Shown: positions 5,816-6,000 of the stretch, in pieces | Layout: each line of letters starts with the position of its first letter | Position numbering within the stretch: the first letter of the stretch is position 1 | Assembly (NCBI GenBank): GCA_025449725.1 | Contig: JANWIU010000155.1 | Location: 1 to 6,000, forward strand | Source of the DNA: Pseudobdellovibrio sp. | GTDB taxonomy: Bacteria; Bdellovibrionota; Bdellovibrionia; Bdellovibrionales; Bdellovibrionaceae | Reading direction: 5' to 3' | DNA: 6,000 nucleotides | Position numbers and translations under genes: made by a program | Notes under the pieces: model-generated | The model's database searches: none | Told to the model about the DNA's origin: nothing | Seen by the model: only the letters and a program-made list of their open reading frames with translations

Positions 5816-6000
5816 TAACCTAAAGGTCCAATCATCGTTTCAGGTTTCACAACCTGATCAAATTTTTCTGCTGTTAATAATCCTAACTTAACCGCTTCTT
5901 CTTATAAAGTAGTCCCGTTTTTATGTGCTGTTTTTGCGATTTTAGCCGCGTTATCATAACCAATATGCGGATTAAGCGCCGTCACCAGCATTAATGAATT
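5815..6000 (-). CDS. fumC: Class II fumarate hydratase, C-terminal end, with in-frame stop
   Basis: The frame entering from the right edge reads [16 protein letters not shown] (codons from 6000 down to about 5953), then Ala-Ala-Lys-Ile-Ala-Lys, then Gly-Thr-Thr-Leu. This is the conserved C-terminal region of class II fumarase, which converts fumarate and water to L-malate in the TCA cycle as a cytoplasmic homotetramer. A TAA at 5902-5904 stands where relatives have Lys or a similar residue. After it the same frame continues 28 codons with an evident fumarase ending (Glu-Glu-Ala-Val-Lys-Leu-Gly-Leu-Leu, then Lys-Pro-Glu-Thr-Met-Ile-Gly-Pro) and a stop at 5815-5817. The catalytic motifs lie beyond the window. 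Aspartase is less likely because the end (Pro-Glu-x-Met-Ile-Gly) matches FumC. Whether the gene is truncated or the base is an error cannot be told here. Confidence 0.85.
5902..5904 (-). other. fumC: In-frame TAA stop inside fumC
   Basis: The codon reads TAA between Thr-Thr-Leu and Glu-Glu-Ala, in frame with both sides. Lys codons (AAA/AAG) are common at this position in homologous fumarases, so a single A-to-T change from AAA would create it. If translated literally the enzyme loses the last 28 residues of its small C-terminal domain. Confidence 0.85.

Overview
The window looks like an ordinary chromosomal segment of a Gram-negative bacterium with moderate-to-low GC. The gene types (BolA, class II fumarase, a Rep-type helicase, an exported c-type cytochrome, and a zinc-ribbon protein with a Tudor-like tail) and the base composition suggest Bdellovibrionota or a related former deltaproteobacterial lineage. 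That placement is inference, because no rRNA or other marker gene is present. I found no mobile element, CRISPR array, tRNA or rRNA.

Layout. Positions 1-1043 (minus strand, running off the left edge) encode the N-terminal 347 residues of an exported monoheme cytochrome c-like protein with a signal peptide and one CTTCH heme motif. An 83-bp spacer (1044-1126) contains an inverted repeat that could mask the cytochrome's ribosome binding site. Next, still on the minus strand, come bolA (1127-1408) and, 6 nt upstream of it, a small acidic conserved-type protein (1415-1801). Those two probably form one transcription unit. A 26-bp divergent spacer (1802-1827) separates them from a plus-strand RluA-family pseudouridine synthase (1828-2490).

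The right half is a tight minus-strand cluster read from right to left. It starts with the C-terminal end of fumC (5815-6000, entering from the right edge). Then come an unrecognised 292-residue protein whose ATG overlaps the fumC stop, a 140-residue zinc-ribbon plus Tudor-like protein (3-nt gap), and a Rep/UvrD-type DNA helicase (17-nt gap). The helicase ends convergently with the pseudouridine synthase, overlapping it by 4 nt.

Most notable points. (1) fumC has an in-frame TAA 28 codons before its natural end, although the downstream codons still match the fumarase C-terminus closely. (2) The zinc-ribbon protein carries a C-terminal segment resembling the Tudor-like tail of UvrD/PcrA, and it sits directly upstream of a helicase that lacks this tail. 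This suggests a split, two-gene version of the helicase/RNA-polymerase coupling module. (3) Two compact regulatory structures are visible: an SD-masking inverted repeat before the cytochrome gene, and a 9-bp dyad across the divergent spacer. Nothing here is a clear-cut new system. The helicase/Tudor pair is the best candidate for something under-described.
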